This document shows, piece after piece, positions 26,770 to 34,866 of a DNA stretch of 64,000 nt. Each line of letters starts with the position of its first letter. Within the stretch, counting starts at the first letter, position 1. Location of the stretch: contig CAYMLG010000011.1 of NCBI GenBank assembly GCA_964391195.1, positions 40,110-104,109 on the forward strand, read 5' to 3'. The notes under the pieces are model-generated. The model was given only the letters and a program-made list of their open reading frames with translations. It ran no database searches and was not told the origin of the DNA. The position numbers and the translations under genes were made by a program. Source of the DNA: JAAYXE01 sp964391195. GTDB taxonomy: Bacteria; Chloroflexota; Anaerolineae; Anaerolineales; UBA4823.

Positions 26770-27900
26770 CTAGAGTGGGAAGGGCGTATCTATCCACTTA
26801 TCAAGATAAGGACTCACCTTCTCCAGCATGGATCGTAAGTGCTTGTACTCGATCACTCCTTCGTGTTGTAACTGACCCACGATAATCCCAGGATGACGAT
26901 GTTGTTTGGCGGCAAAGGCTTCGATTTCTGTTTTTGAGAAGAATGGCTGAACCCTGTCAATAAAAAGATCGAGGGATCGCGGATCGAGAAGCCAATTGCG
27001 GGCGAGCTCATTCGCCTCTGATTCGTCGTTCTGACGACGGTCATTGCCACCATTCGCTCCCACTTCGCCTTCTACCTCCTTTCCGAAGAGAGAGTCAACT
27101 TGAGCAGAATGGCCTAACAGGATGTGAGCTAACTCATGCAAGACGGTAAACCAGAACCAATCAATCCGGTCATAACGCAGAGTGACTGCAATTACCGGAT
27201 GATCATTTACAAATAGAGCGGCGCCGTCCAGATAGGTGTGACGTAGGTGGGGGACTACCAAGAAATGGACTCCCAGGTCATGAAAGGTGGGGGGAATCAT
27301 TGCGACATCTTCTGCTTTCCGAGCAAAAGTCAAAATTCGGGGAATGTTTTCTCGCAAGTTTTCCATTTTGTAGCTGCCAACAGGTTGATTTTTGGCTAGC
27401 TGTTCTACCCGTTTAATCCAGGCCACTTTGGCCGATTCCTGAGGTCCTCGGCTTTCGGAGATTCGCAAGAGCGCGTAAGCAGAAGGTGTTTCAAGCGGTG
27501 AGCGAATTTCCAGAAAGGAGCACACTTGCTTCTCCAGTTCGTCTGCATCGGTCGAACCCGGTATCCAGCCGCGCTTTACCATTTCTGCCACCGGTGCAAT
27601 GGAATAAATCTGGCTACGACGCTCGATCTCTTTTTCCTTATCTTCTTGGGCGGCGAGAAAAAGCCGGTAATTAGCTTCCAGGTTCATCCAGAATTCTAGG
27701 GATGTTCCGAAAGCCTTGGCCAATTCTCGGGCAGTGCCTGGTGTAATCTGCTTGGTGCCCTTGATGATCTCGTTGACCGCTTGATAGGGACGACCCAAAA
27801 TCACGGCCAGGTCCCGTTGGGTCCAACCCCGGGCATCAAGTTCCTTAGATATGACCTGACCGGGCGAAACGACTCGCGCTGGTCTTCGCGTGGTGGTCAT
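26770..27900 (-). CDS. higA: HigA-type antitoxin fused to ImmA/IrrE-like metallopeptidase
   Basis: 376 residues from ATG at 27900 with AAGGGAG upstream. Residues about 10-75 form an XRE helix-turn-helix of the HigA/VapI family (PGQVISKELDARGWTQRDLAVILGRPYQAVNEII). The C-terminal half has an ImmA/IrrE (COG2856) domain with HExxH as LHELAHILLGH (about 255) and downstream ESEANELARNWL, giving a plausible zinc site. It neutralises the upstream HigB-like toxin and should repress its own promoter through the palindrome at 28241-28261. The peptidase fusion is known in long HigA antitoxins, but its role here is unproven. Confidence 0.9.
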   Translation of the reverse strand: MTTTRRPARVVSPGQVISKELDARGWTQRDLAVILGRPYQAVNEIIKGTKQITPGTARELAKAFGTSLEFWMNLEANYRLFLAAQEDKEKEIERRSQIYSIAPVAEMVKRGWIPGSTDADELEKQVCSFLEIRSPLETPSAYALLRISESRGPQESAKVAWIKRVEQLAKNQPVGSYKMENLRENIPRILTFARKAEDVAMIPPTFHDLGVHFLVVPHLRHTYLDGAALFVNDHPVIAVTLRYDRIDWFWFTVLHELAHILLGHSAQVDSLFGKEVEGEVGANGGNDRRQNDESEANELARNWLLDPRSLDLFIDRVQPFFSKTEIEAFAAKQHRHPGIIVGQLQHEGVIEYKHLRSMLEKVSPYLDKWIDTPFPL

Positions 27901-27918
27901 TTTAGCTCCCTTCTAGCA

Positions 27919-28218
27919 CTAATTGTGGTAGTCTTCGATATCCAGGATGAGCAGCGAACTCTCTCCCTGTTCCTCGATTATCGACATTGTCAATCGATAT
28001 TGCTTATTTAAGCGCATCGAACGCTCATCTTTTCGGTTGCCTTTGAGCTTCTCAAAGTGAAGACTCTTGAGGTTATAGAATTCACGGATGTCAACTGCTG
28101 CAGAGATGACGGACATAACGTGGAAAAAGGCATCTACCACTTCTGGAGGGTAGTTATGAGTTCCCTTTCCCTCAAAATACAGTTCTTCAAGCTTTTTCTT
28201 CTTGAATTTGAAATGCAA
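27919..28218 (-). CDS. higB: HigB/RelE-family mRNA interferase toxin
   Basis: 99 residues if started at TTG 28218, which has GGAG seven bases upstream; the frame is open to TTG at 28242, inside the operator. The sequence (HFKFKKKKLEELYFEGKGTHNYPPEVVDAFFHVM, then IREFYNLKSLHFEKLKGNRKDERSMRLNKQYRLTM) follows HigB: a helix-rich N-terminus, the conserved LHxLKG-like motif and the R..R.N.QYRL strand. It is a ribosome-dependent mRNA endonuclease by family. It precedes the antitoxin gene by 18 bases, the usual toxin-first order of hig. Confidence 0.88.
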   Translation of the reverse strand: MHFKFKKKKLEELYFEGKGTHNYPPEVVDAFFHVMSVISAAVDIREFYNLKSLHFEKLKGNRKDERSMRLNKQYRLTMSIIEEQGESSLLILDIEDYHN

Positions 28219-28240
28219 GCTTGTGCTCCGTACTGAGGTC

Positions 28241-28261
28241 AATTCACCCTATGGGTGAATT
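28241..28261 (-). promoter_or_regulatory. Palindromic operator of higBA
   Basis: Perfect palindrome AATTCACCC-TAT-GGGTGAATT just downstream of the -10 box, so a bound HigA dimer would cover the transcription start. Confidence 0.75.
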
Positions 28262-28267
28262 GCTTTA

Positions 28268-28296
28268 ATTATACTATCGATTTTAAATTTGGTCAA
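28268..28296 (-). promoter_or_regulatory. Sigma70 promoter of higBA
   Basis: Minus strand: -35 TTGACC (28291-28296), 17-base spacer, -10 TATAAT (28268-28273). It is the best housekeeping promoter in the window. Confidence 0.8.
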
Positions 28297-28389
28297 CTAC
28301 TTTCTTTAATACAAGGTGCAAAACAAAGATGTCAGACAATCAGGGGTAAGTTTCTACATCGTCCATCCCTGACATAGTTGAGGAAGATA

Positions 28390-28480
28390 TGTGTCGCTGG
28401 TAAAGGTTGCCAGTATCTGCGTGAGGACTGAATGCCCTATCTTACTGTATTAGTAGAAACGGGCGACTGAGCGGACGGGC
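28390..28480 (-). pseudogene. Decayed fragment of an SDR gene
   Basis: The DNA aligns with 33550-33640 inside the intact SDR gene: shared blocks include GCCAG.ATCTG.GTGAGGA, CTGAATGCCC and ACGGGCGAC.G.GCGGA. Read on the minus strand it gives an SxxSPV...GIQ pattern with an in-frame stop and without the YxxxK site. Only about 90 bases remain. Confidence 0.55.
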
Positions 28481-28489
28481 AGTCGCCCG
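28460..28489 (-). terminator. Hairpin downstream of DUF998 gene
   Basis: CGGGCGACTG and its exact complement CAGTCGCCCG around a 10-base loop, about 90 bases beyond the DUF998 stop. Confidence 0.4.
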
Positions 28490-28580
28490 AATGACTGTTA
28501 ATTATCCGGGCTTACCGGGCTCCGGCAACCGCTAGCTGTTACAACTTGCTCCGCTCCCACAGGAGTTTATGCCAGCCGGT

Positions 28581-29297
28581 TTAGGAACGCGCTTCCTCCT
28601 CGCGTAGCAAGCGAATCGCCAGCAGGACCGCCCATAGGCAGCCGCTGATCATCGCAATGCGCTCGAACAGGCCGCTCGGCGCATTTGGAAAAGCTCCACT
28701 GTACTCCATTCCAACCAGGATGCTGCAGATCAAGAAGGCTGTCGGCACGACCACACCTGTCAGGATCGAATACAGCCGCCAACCCTTCCATCGTTCATCG
28801 CCTCTAAACCTGCGAGCCAGGGTAAAACAGGCCGCTGTCAGAGCAACGAAAACCACCAGCCCGGCGAAATCGTGGATATTTGCACTCAAGCTGGGGGCTT
28901 CGCCCGGCGTCACACCGGGTGGATAGCCCAGGCCTGGATCGATCGGAAAAGCGGCCGCCAGGATCAATCCCAGTCCGAAGATGGCCACGAAGCGAGGCCC
29001 CCATCGTGACCCAGGTCCTGAACGGAAAACCCGGCGCAGCCCGGCGGAAAGGATGAGCGCAGCCCCACCTCCGAGCAGCAGATTGGCGGTGCCGAGCAAA
29101 CCTCGATCACCCAGGCTCAGGTGACTGATCCATTGGTGCATCGGATCATAGCCCGGCCTGGTAAAGCCGTCGATCAAGAACAAGAGGACGAACAAGACCA
29201 GGCCAGTCGCGCCGGCAGCCAGCATCCACCGGGTAGGTTGCCCTGTTCTGGCAATTTCGGTGTCTTTTACAGCCGGATCAACCTTGATTGTCTTCAT
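28581..29297 (-). CDS. DUF998 family integral membrane protein
   Basis: 238 residues from ATG at 29297, chosen for AAAGGAG just upstream (the frame opens eight codons earlier). Six to seven membrane helices starting at about residue 25. The family features are FTRPGYDPMHQWISHLSLGDRG (about 45-65, PGY...SxL..G) and the GxxP.D block AAAFPIDPGLGYPPG. Its role is unknown. Divergent from the MarR gene, so it is a likely MarR target. Confidence 0.85.
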   Translation of the reverse strand: MKTIKVDPAVKDTEIARTGQPTRWMLAAGATGLVLFVLLFLIDGFTRPGYDPMHQWISHLSLGDRGLLGTANLLLGGGAALILSAGLRRVFRSGPGSRWGPRFVAIFGLGLILAAAFPIDPGLGYPPGVTPGEAPSLSANIHDFAGLVVFVALTAACFTLARRFRGDERWKGWRLYSILTGVVVPTAFLICSILVGMEYSGAFPNAPSGLFERIAMISGCLWAVLLAIRLLREEEARS

Positions 29298-29330
29298 GTT
29301 CGAACTCCTTTCCTCTTTCATGGTAAAATA

Positions 29331-29343
29331 CCAATGAATTTTG
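29331..29343. promoter_or_regulatory. Small palindrome in the DUF998/marR divergent region
   Basis: TGGTA-AAA-TACCA lies 34 bases upstream of the DUF998 start. The 114-base divergent region is AT-rich with several TAGTCTAATCTA-like units and could hold the MarR operator. No strong -35/-10 pair is seen. Confidence 0.3.
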
Positions 29344-29411
29344 TACGGAGCATCAAGTATCTAGTCTAATCTAAATATCAGAGGTCTCTAATTGTATGCG
29401 AGGAGCGCTCT

Positions 29412-29948
29412 TTGTCAAGGCTAACCTCCGGGCCAAATGAAAACAAACGAGAGGAGTTGGTCGCAGCAGTGCTGCGCGCCAGCAGCGAAAGCAGCGCGCT
29501 GGCGATTCTCTTCCATGCTGCTCTGGCTGAAACAATCGGGATCGGGGCCTCGGAGGAGGAGACGCTCTATCTCCTCGGCAGCCAGGGGCCGCTCACGGCC
29601 GGCGAAATCTCTCGCCAGACCGGGTTAACCACGGCCTCGGTAACCAGTCTGATCGACCGGCTGGAGAAAAAGGGGTTCGTCTATCGAATGCGGGATGTAC
29701 AGGACCGGCGCCGCGTGATCGTGCAGGCCGATGAAGAACGGCTCGCGGAGTTCAACCAGCAGTTTACGATGCTGACCAGGTCGTTCGAAGCCTTACTGGG
29801 GGATTACACCGACGAGCAGCTCGCCACGATCGCCGATTTCCTCTCCCGCACGGTGGATCGCTCCCGCCAGGCGATCGCCGGTCTGGAGCAGAGGAAAAAC
29901 GCCGCGAAAGGCTCCCGGAAAGCAGGCCGCTCCGGCGCGCGTTCCTGA
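29412..29948 (+). CDS. MarR family transcriptional regulator
   Basis: 178 residues from TTG at 29412 with AGGAG at 29400-29404. Winged helix at about 55-125: GPLTAGEISRQTGLTTASVTSLIDRLEKKGFVYR, then the wing DVQDRRRVIVQ. Flanking helices for dimerisation and a basic Ala/Lys/Arg tail follow. It probably represses itself and the divergent DUF998 gene in response to a small aromatic or drug-like ligand. The stop codon lies inside the loop of a terminator hairpin. Confidence 0.93.
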   Translation: MSRLTSGPNENKREELVAAVLRASSESSALAILFHAALAETIGIGASEEETLYLLGSQGPLTAGEISRQTGLTTASVTSLIDRLEKKGFVYRMRDVQDRRRVIVQADEERLAEFNQQFTMLTRSFEALLGDYTDEQLATIADFLSRTVDRSRQAIAGLEQRKNAAKGSRKAGRSGARS

Positions 29949-29959
29949 CCGGAGCGGCC
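29925..29959 (+). terminator. Terminator overlapping the marR stop
   Basis: GGCCGCTCCGG and exact complement CCGGAGCGGCC; the 13-base loop contains the TGA stop. The left arm encodes part of the C-terminal tail. Confidence 0.65.
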
Positions 29960-30065
29960 TGGTCTCGGGGGTGATTTTCCCCCCATACGAATGGCAATGG
30001 CTTGTGGAATCGTGGCCGAGATGCTTAAGTCGGCCAGCTTTTTGTAAAGCCCTCACGATAAGCGC

Positions 30066-30440
30066 CTAACTACTGCGACTGTAGGATTTGATCGTTATGA
30101 TCGACCCGGCAATCAATAGAATCCCCTGGATGATCATGACGGCCTTCGGGTTTGCGTTCGCATATTCCTGCGGATACCCGCTCGCTGCGAACATTCGAAA
30201 GAGTCCAACGAGTAATAATAGCCACCCGGTGAGGGTGATCAACGCAGTCCAATCGCGTCTCCAGTGATGGTGAGCGCGAACGATTGCCAGCCCGCCGACA
30301 AACATCAGGTTGCCGGACAGGTACACAACCGGCGGAATTTGTGTATCATAGAGATGTGGCTGCACCAGCGGATATTCGGCAGCGACCATGGCTAAGATTG
30401 TGGGACCGACCAGGCCGCCAATTTTCTTCGATAGATTCAT
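30066..30440 (-). CDS. Small four-helix membrane protein, unknown function
   Basis: 124 residues from ATG at 30440 with GAGGAGG upstream. Four hydrophobic segments (about 8-24, 38-55, 65-83 and 99-117) joined by short loops; the second loop carries RAHHHWRRDWT. The pattern resembles small uncharacterised proteins of Anaerolineae. No catalytic motif. Convergent-free single gene between marR and the XRE-STAND regulator. Confidence 0.75.
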   Translation of the reverse strand: MNLSKKIGGLVGPTILAMVAAEYPLVQPHLYDTQIPPVVYLSGNLMFVGGLAIVRAHHHWRRDWTALITLTGWLLLLVGLFRMFAASGYPQEYANANPKAVMIIQGILLIAGSIITIKSYSRSS

Positions 30441-30557
30441 AACGCCTCCTCATGATATGGGCCAGTCGAGGTAGTTTGCTGGCCTCAATGTAGGTAGTGG
30501 TTTTGCGCGAAAATCATCGCCTTATCGTGTGCCATTAAACATCTCAAATGGTTTTTG

Positions 30558-30593
30558 TTGGTAACAGTGCGGGGTTACAGTAAGTGTTACCAA
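30558..30593. promoter_or_regulatory. Inverted repeat upstream of XRE-STAND regulator 1
   Basis: TTGGTAACA and TGTTACCAA are exact complements 18 bases apart, 31 bases before the ATG at 30624. The centre GTGCGGGG is shared with the inverted repeat upstream of the second XRE-STAND gene (48569-48605). Likely operator for this regulator type. Confidence 0.5.
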
Positions 30594-30623
30594 CGGTATT
30601 GCAACCGCAAACCAGGACGCCCT

Positions 30624-33215
30624 ATGGATACATTTGGTGAATGGCTTCGCCAACAGCGCGCTCAACTCAAGCTCACTCGCAAGGAGTTTGCCGATCGCGT
30701 AGGCTGCTCCATCGCCTTGTTACGCAAGATAGAGAGTGGAGAGCGACGCCCATCCGTTCAAATCGCCGAGCTGATTGCGAACTGCCTGAACATCCCGCCT
30801 GAGGAGCGTTCGACGTTCGTAAGAGTGGCCCGCGGTGAATTGAGGGTGGATCGTCTTCCCCCCATCGTGGAGCCTGAAACCGGCCTTCCGTACTCCGCCT
30901 CGGAGATCCCACGAAGCAACCTTCCGCAAATTTCCACACCGCTGATCGGCCGCAAGCGGGAGGTGGAGCGCATCTACCAGCTCATGACCGAACCGCAATG
31001 CCGCCTGCTGACTCTGGTCGGTCCGGGCGGGGTCGGGAAGACACGACTGGCAATCTCGGCCGCGGAACGTTTGCAGGATGTCTTCGCCGGTGGTGTGTAT
31101 TTTGTCCCTTTTGCCCCGGTTCGCGAATCTCGTTTTATCGTGCCGGTGATCGCAAATGCGCTGGGTTTCGGATTTGATAGGGCCAGCCGATCCGATCCAA
31201 AAACGCAGCTATTCCACTATTTAAAGGAAAAACAAGTTCTTTTACTGATCGATAATCTAGAGCATTTGTTGGCCGGGCCTGGCGTTGAGGTGTTGGCTGA
31301 ATTAGTCGCCAACGCCCCGCAGGTGAAACTACTGGCTACCTCGCGCCAGTCCCTGGAACTCCATGATGAATGGGTGTTCGAAGTCCAGGGATTACCGGTT
31401 CCGGACAGGGTTGATTCGAAGGACAGCGTGCAGGCGACGGCGGTGGAGTTGTTCGTGCAGCGCGCCCGCCGGGCGCAGGTCGGTTTCAGCCCAACCTCAG
31501 CAGACTACCTCTCGATTATCCGCATATGCCAGCGCGTGGATGGAATGCCGTTGGCGGTTGAGTTAGCCGCGGCCTGGGTGCGGACGCTGTCCTGTGAAGA
31601 GATCGCTCAAGAGATCGAGCGTGGGCTGGATTTTCTGAGCGGTCCGGTTCGCGACCTTCCGGCCCGCCACCATTCGATCCGAGCGGTCTTTGACCATTCC
31701 TGGAAATTGCTTTCAGAAGAAGAACGAGGCGCCCTGCGTAAGCTGTCTGCCTTCCAGGGCGGATTCTCGCCTCAGGCGGCGGAGATCGTGACAGGCGCCA
31801 GGCTTCCCACGCTCTCCAGGCTGGTGACGAAATCACTGCTCAGGCGGAGCAGTCCCGGGCGTTTCGATCTGCACGAACTGGTCCGGCAATTCGCCGCTGA
31901 AAACCTCGCCGCTGACCCTGTAGAACAGGCAGCGATCCGGGCGAGCCATGGCAAATACTTCCTGGGCTATTTCGGCCAGGCGGCTGATCGCCTGCAAAGC
32001 CCGGCCCAAAGGGAGGCCCTTGCCGAATTGGCCGCTGAAATGGATAACTTCCGGGCTGCCTGGGACTGGGCTGTAGCAAATGGCGAATTTACGCTGATCG
32101 AGCCGGCCTTGCGCTCGTTCGTATTATTTATCGATATCCATGGCCGGTACCTGGAAGGGCTCGATATGCTGGACCGAGCAATTGCTGCTCTGGAGGCAGC
32201 CGATCCCCTTTCAGCACTTGGCAGGGAGGCGCACCTGGCGTTGGGTCACCTGTTGGCGTGCCAGGGCTTGCTCTCTTTCCGGTTGGCAAAGCATGGGCAG
32301 GCGGAAGAAATACTTGAGCGCAGCCTCGATATCTTGCGTCCGCTGAATCAACCGCGTGTGCTGGTCGAAGCGCTGACCTTTCTCGGCATCGTCGAGGGTG
32401 CGTTAGGCAATTATGCCAAAGCGCTGGTGCATTTTGCGGAGGGGCAGGAAATCGCCTCGCAGATCGGCGACCGCTGGATCGCCGCGTTATGCCGCATCAG
32501 CCGGCTTGACCTGCGCGGCGTCGTGCAGGGGATGATGGACCCTCTTGACGCCTATGAGAGATTTCAATCCGCCCTGGCAGATGCGCGCCAGGCTGGCGAT
32601 CCTCGTCTGACCGTGATTGGGTTGAATGCTCTGAGCTTGAGCGCATTACGAATCGGGCGTTATGAGGAAGCGCGCCTCGCGCTGGAGGAAAGTGTCGAGC
32701 GAAGTGCTTCGGTAGGAGATCGCTGGGGGCAGAGTTTTGCCTACCGGGGGCTTGGCATCATTGCCCAGGCGCAGAATGAGCACAACCGGGCTGTGGAGTG
32801 GTTCGGCAAAAGCCTTGAGATGCTCACCGATCTTGGCGCGCGTCAAGACGTGGGGCGTGTGCTCGTGGAGATGAGCCGGAGTGTTTTCGCGTTGGGGAAT
32901 GACGCTGAAGCCAGGCGTCTCTGCCTGGAGGCGCTGCGCATCGCAGCCGAGACGGGAGGGGCGTACATCGCCCCGGAGGCCCTCGTCCTCCTGGCGAGTT
33001 TGCAGGCGAAACAGGGTGAAAGGGAACGAGCGCTGGAGTACTTGTGGGTTGTCTTGAACCATTCCGCCACCATTCAAGACACCAGGGACCGCGCCGGCCG
33101 CCTGCGCATCGAACTGGAAGGACAATTGACGGACCGGCAGATAGAGACCGTGTTAGCGCGCGCCCAGGAAAAAACCCTGGAGTCTATTGTGGAAGACATT
33201 CTGAAGCAGGGTTAG
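30624..33215 (+). CDS. XRE-STAND ATPase-TPR transcriptional regulator
   Basis: 863 residues from ATG at 30624, where the homology begins; 23 further codons upstream are open but cover the operator. Helix-turn-helix (about 1-65, FGEWLRQQRAQLKLTRKEFADRVGCSIALLRKIESGERRPS). NB-ARC-like ATPase (about 105-400) with Walker A VGPGGVGKTRL, Walker B LLLIDNLEHLL, sensor ATSRQSLEL and GMPLAVELAAAW. A winged helix and a long TPR array (about 480-860) follow. By analogy with STAND regulators such as MalT and AfsR, ligand binding to the TPR arm would trigger ATP-driven assembly. It is paralogous to the protein at 45831-48482. Confidence 0.9.
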   Translation: MDTFGEWLRQQRAQLKLTRKEFADRVGCSIALLRKIESGERRPSVQIAELIANCLNIPPEERSTFVRVARGELRVDRLPPIVEPETGLPYSASEIPRSNLPQISTPLIGRKREVERIYQLMTEPQCRLLTLVGPGGVGKTRLAISAAERLQDVFAGGVYFVPFAPVRESRFIVPVIANALGFGFDRASRSDPKTQLFHYLKEKQVLLLIDNLEHLLAGPGVEVLAELVANAPQVKLLATSRQSLELHDEWVFEVQGLPVPDRVDSKDSVQATAVELFVQRARRAQVGFSPTSADYLSIIRICQRVDGMPLAVELAAAWVRTLSCEEIAQEIERGLDFLSGPVRDLPARHHSIRAVFDHSWKLLSEEERGALRKLSAFQGGFSPQAAEIVTGARLPTLSRLVTKSLLRRSSPGRFDLHELVRQFAAENLAADPVEQAAIRASHGKYFLGYFGQAADRLQSPAQREALAELAAEMDNFRAAWDWAVANGEFTLIEPALRSFVLFIDIHGRYLEGLDMLDRAIAALEAADPLSALGREAHLALGHLLACQGLLSFRLAKHGQAEEILERSLDILRPLNQPRVLVEALTFLGIVEGALGNYAKALVHFAEGQEIASQIGDRWIAALCRISRLDLRGVVQGMMDPLDAYERFQSALADARQAGDPRLTVIGLNALSLSALRIGRYEEARLALEESVERSASVGDRWGQSFAYRGLGIIAQAQNEHNRAVEWFGKSLEMLTDLGARQDVGRVLVEMSRSVFALGNDAEARRLCLEALRIAAETGGAYIAPEALVLLASLQAKQGERERALEYLWVVLNHSATIQDTRDRAGRLRIELEGQLTDRQIETVLARAQEKTLESIVEDILKQG

Positions 33216-33226
33216 CTCCATTTTCA

Positions 33227-33260
33227 CTGGCGTGGCCTGACAGCTGGCGTGGCCTGACAG
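33227..33260. repeat. Perfect tandem duplication of 17 bp
   Basis: CTGGCGTGGCCTGACAG occurs twice head to tail just after the regulator stop at 33215. It is probably neutral slippage. Confidence 0.8.
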
Positions 33261-33314
33261 CAGCCTGGTTGAGTTGAGTGGCCGCTTTTTTTCTAATCGA
33301 TTTCATCCGGCAGT

Positions 33315-34076
33315 TTAAGATGCCAGCACGGCGCCGCCTGCCACATCCAGGATAACACCCGTGATCCAGGAGGCCTCGTCTGAGGCGAGGAACAACGCGG
33401 TATCGGCCACGTCATCGGGTAATCCAAGGCGCCGGATCGGGTGTTGCGCGATGAGCGAATCCTGGATCGATGCAGGGATCTCTTGCCTGTTTCTCTCGGT
33501 CAGAATAGTTTCCGGTGCGATGCAGTTGACGCGAATGCCAAAAGGACCCACCTGGGCTGCCAGGATCTGTGTGAGGAGCTGAATGCCCGCTTTTGCTGCA
33601 GTATAGGGAACGGGCGACCGGGCGGATGGTCTGCGGGCCGCCGCCGAGGACATGGTGATAATACAACCGGCCTTTCGTTCCTTCATCCCAGGCAAAAAGC
33701 TCTTGAGTGTCAAAAACGTCGCCGTCAGATTCGCATCCACCGATGCGCGCCATTCCTCTTCGCTCAACTGCTCGAATTCCCCGGGTTGGGTTAGGCTGGC
33801 GCCTGCATTGGCCACGAGGATTTCGATGGGTCCCAGTTCCTTCTCGATTCTGCCGCGCAGGGCCTCGATCTCGTCGAACCTGGTGACATCGCCCGTGACC
33901 TGGATCGCAAGCCCGCCGGCTTGCTCGATTTCCTCATGGACGGCGGAGAGCGCAACCGGGTCACGGCCATGGACAGCTACCCGCGCGCCTTGCTCCGCGA
34001 ACCGTTTCGCGATCGCTGCGCCGATGCCGCGGGAGCTGCCTGTGACGAGCGCGACCTTGTTCTCAAGCCGTTTCAT
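33315..34076 (-). CDS. Short-chain dehydrogenase/reductase (FabG-like)
   Basis: 253 residues from ATG at 34076 with GAGGGAA upstream. Classical SDR: cofactor motif TGSSRGIG (about 12-19), NAG at LVANAGASL, active-site Ser in MSSAAA (about 145), YTAAK (Tyr and Lys about 159-163) and RVNCIAPETILTE. An Arg in the HGRD turn suggests NADP preference. Substrate unknown. Its start overlaps the end of the DUF1772 gene by 14 bases, so the two are co-expressed. A decayed copy of part of this gene is at 28390-28480. Confidence 0.93.
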   Translation of the reverse strand: MKRLENKVALVTGSSRGIGAAIAKRFAEQGARVAVHGRDPVALSAVHEEIEQAGGLAIQVTGDVTRFDEIEALRGRIEKELGPIEILVANAGASLTQPGEFEQLSEEEWRASVDANLTATFLTLKSFLPGMKERKAGCIITMSSAAARRPSARSPVPYTAAKAGIQLLTQILAAQVGPFGIRVNCIAPETILTERNRQEIPASIQDSLIAQHPIRRLGLPDDVADTALFLASDEASWITGVILDVAGGAVLAS

Positions 34077-34545
34077 ATTTCCCTCGTATCAGATCAGCGC
34101 CGATAACGAACCCCAGACCGACCACCGAGACCAGCGTGCGCAAGGCATGAAACAAATCCCAGCGGTTACGGATTGTTTCCCATTCGGAAGGCAGTGATTG
34201 GACCGTCCACTGCCGGATTTGATTGTCGATTGGGACGTTTACAAGCAGCGTTATCAGCAGGGCGACGATAAACAGTACAAAGCCGCTGAGCGTCAAATAA
34301 AAAGCCAGCATTGACTTCTGTTGATAGAGCCAGTATAGAACCGGAAGCGTTGAGAGCAGCGCGATGGGCATCAGGATGCTCATCGGTAGCCCCAGATTGT
34401 TGATCATGATTTGCCCAACCTCCAGGAATGTTTCTGGAGTAATGGATCTCATTGACCTCGCCAGGCTGAACCAGGTCCCCCAAAATACTCCCGCAACCAA
34501 AAAAAGCAGGAAAGTGTTGATAAACTGTGCAACCTTTAGTTTCAT
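34063..34545 (-). CDS. DUF1772 (anthrone oxygenase-like) membrane protein
   Basis: 160 residues from ATG at 34545, three codons inside the open frame. Four membrane helices (about 10-28, 50-70, 78-100 and 135-155). The family markers are GVFWGTWFSLARSM near the N-terminus and the cytoplasmic VNVPIDNQIRQWT with NRWDLFHALRT. DUF1772 members are linked with polyketide anthrone oxidation in fungi, but bacterial ones are uncharacterised. The start follows a 16-codon reading frame with its own strong ribosome site. Confidence 0.8.
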   Translation of the reverse strand: MKLKVAQFINTFLLFLVAGVFWGTWFSLARSMRSITPETFLEVGQIMINNLGLPMSILMPIALLSTLPVLYWLYQQKSMLAFYLTLSGFVLFIVALLITLLVNVPIDNQIRQWTVQSLPSEWETIRNRWDLFHALRTLVSVVGLGFVIGADLIRGKYETA

Positions 34546-34547
34546 AA

Positions 34548-34598
34548 TTAACACCCCGGCGTCATGTCCGGAATTTGTGGGTTATTCTTCTGTTGCAT
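34548..34598 (-). CDS. Possible 16-residue leader peptide before DUF1772 gene
   Basis: AGGAGG (34604-34609) is seven bases before ATG at 34598; the frame gives MQQKNNPQIPDMTPGC and stops two bases before the DUF1772 start. It may be a leader that couples translation to DUF1772, or the relic of a lost N-terminus. Confidence 0.35.
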   Translation of the reverse strand: MQQKNNPQIPDMTPGC

Positions 34599-34608
34599 GA
34601 TCTGCCTC

Positions 34609-34732
34609 CTAAACCATCACCGGCATTCTGCGATCCGGTGAAGCGTACGGATCGAGCGCCCAATGCTCCAACGCTGCGGCGCAATACAAGCGATAGCGAC
34701 CAGGTGGCGTACTTCCTCCGGTAGGATGTCCC
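34609..34732 (-). other. Possible 3' end of a gene cut by the second gap
   Basis: Two minus-strand frames run into the N gap. One ends at TAG 34609-34611, overlapping the ribosome site of the next small ORF (GRYRLYCAAALEHW...). The other ends at TGA 34617-34619 (ILPEEVRHLVAIACIAPQRW...). Neither is recognised, and only about 40 codons can be read. Confidence 0.3.
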
Positions 34733-34832
34733 NNNNNNNNNNNNNNNNNNNNNNNNNNNNNNNNNNNNNNNNNNNNNNNNNNNNNNNNNNNNNNNNNNNN
34801 NNNNNNNNNNNNNNNNNNNNNNNNNNNNNNNN
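34733..34832. other. Assembly gap (100 N)
   Basis: Exactly 100 Ns. Unlike the first gap I find no shared sequence on its two sides, so the true distance is unknown. Confidence 0.95.
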
Positions 34833-34866
34833 GAAGTCTTCCGCATCAGACCGCTGTCCGGACCCT

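Larger units (their letters stand above)
28297..28580. other. Intergenic stretch with SDR remnant and hairpin
   Basis: About 280 bases containing a decayed copy of part of an SDR gene (28390-28480) and a hairpin at 28460-28489. No intact gene. Confidence 0.5.

Noticed and set aside
28427..28489. Hairpin 28460-28489 as a possible attachment site
   Set aside because: It sits on the end of the SDR relic and no integrase or second copy is present; a terminator or chance pairing is simpler.
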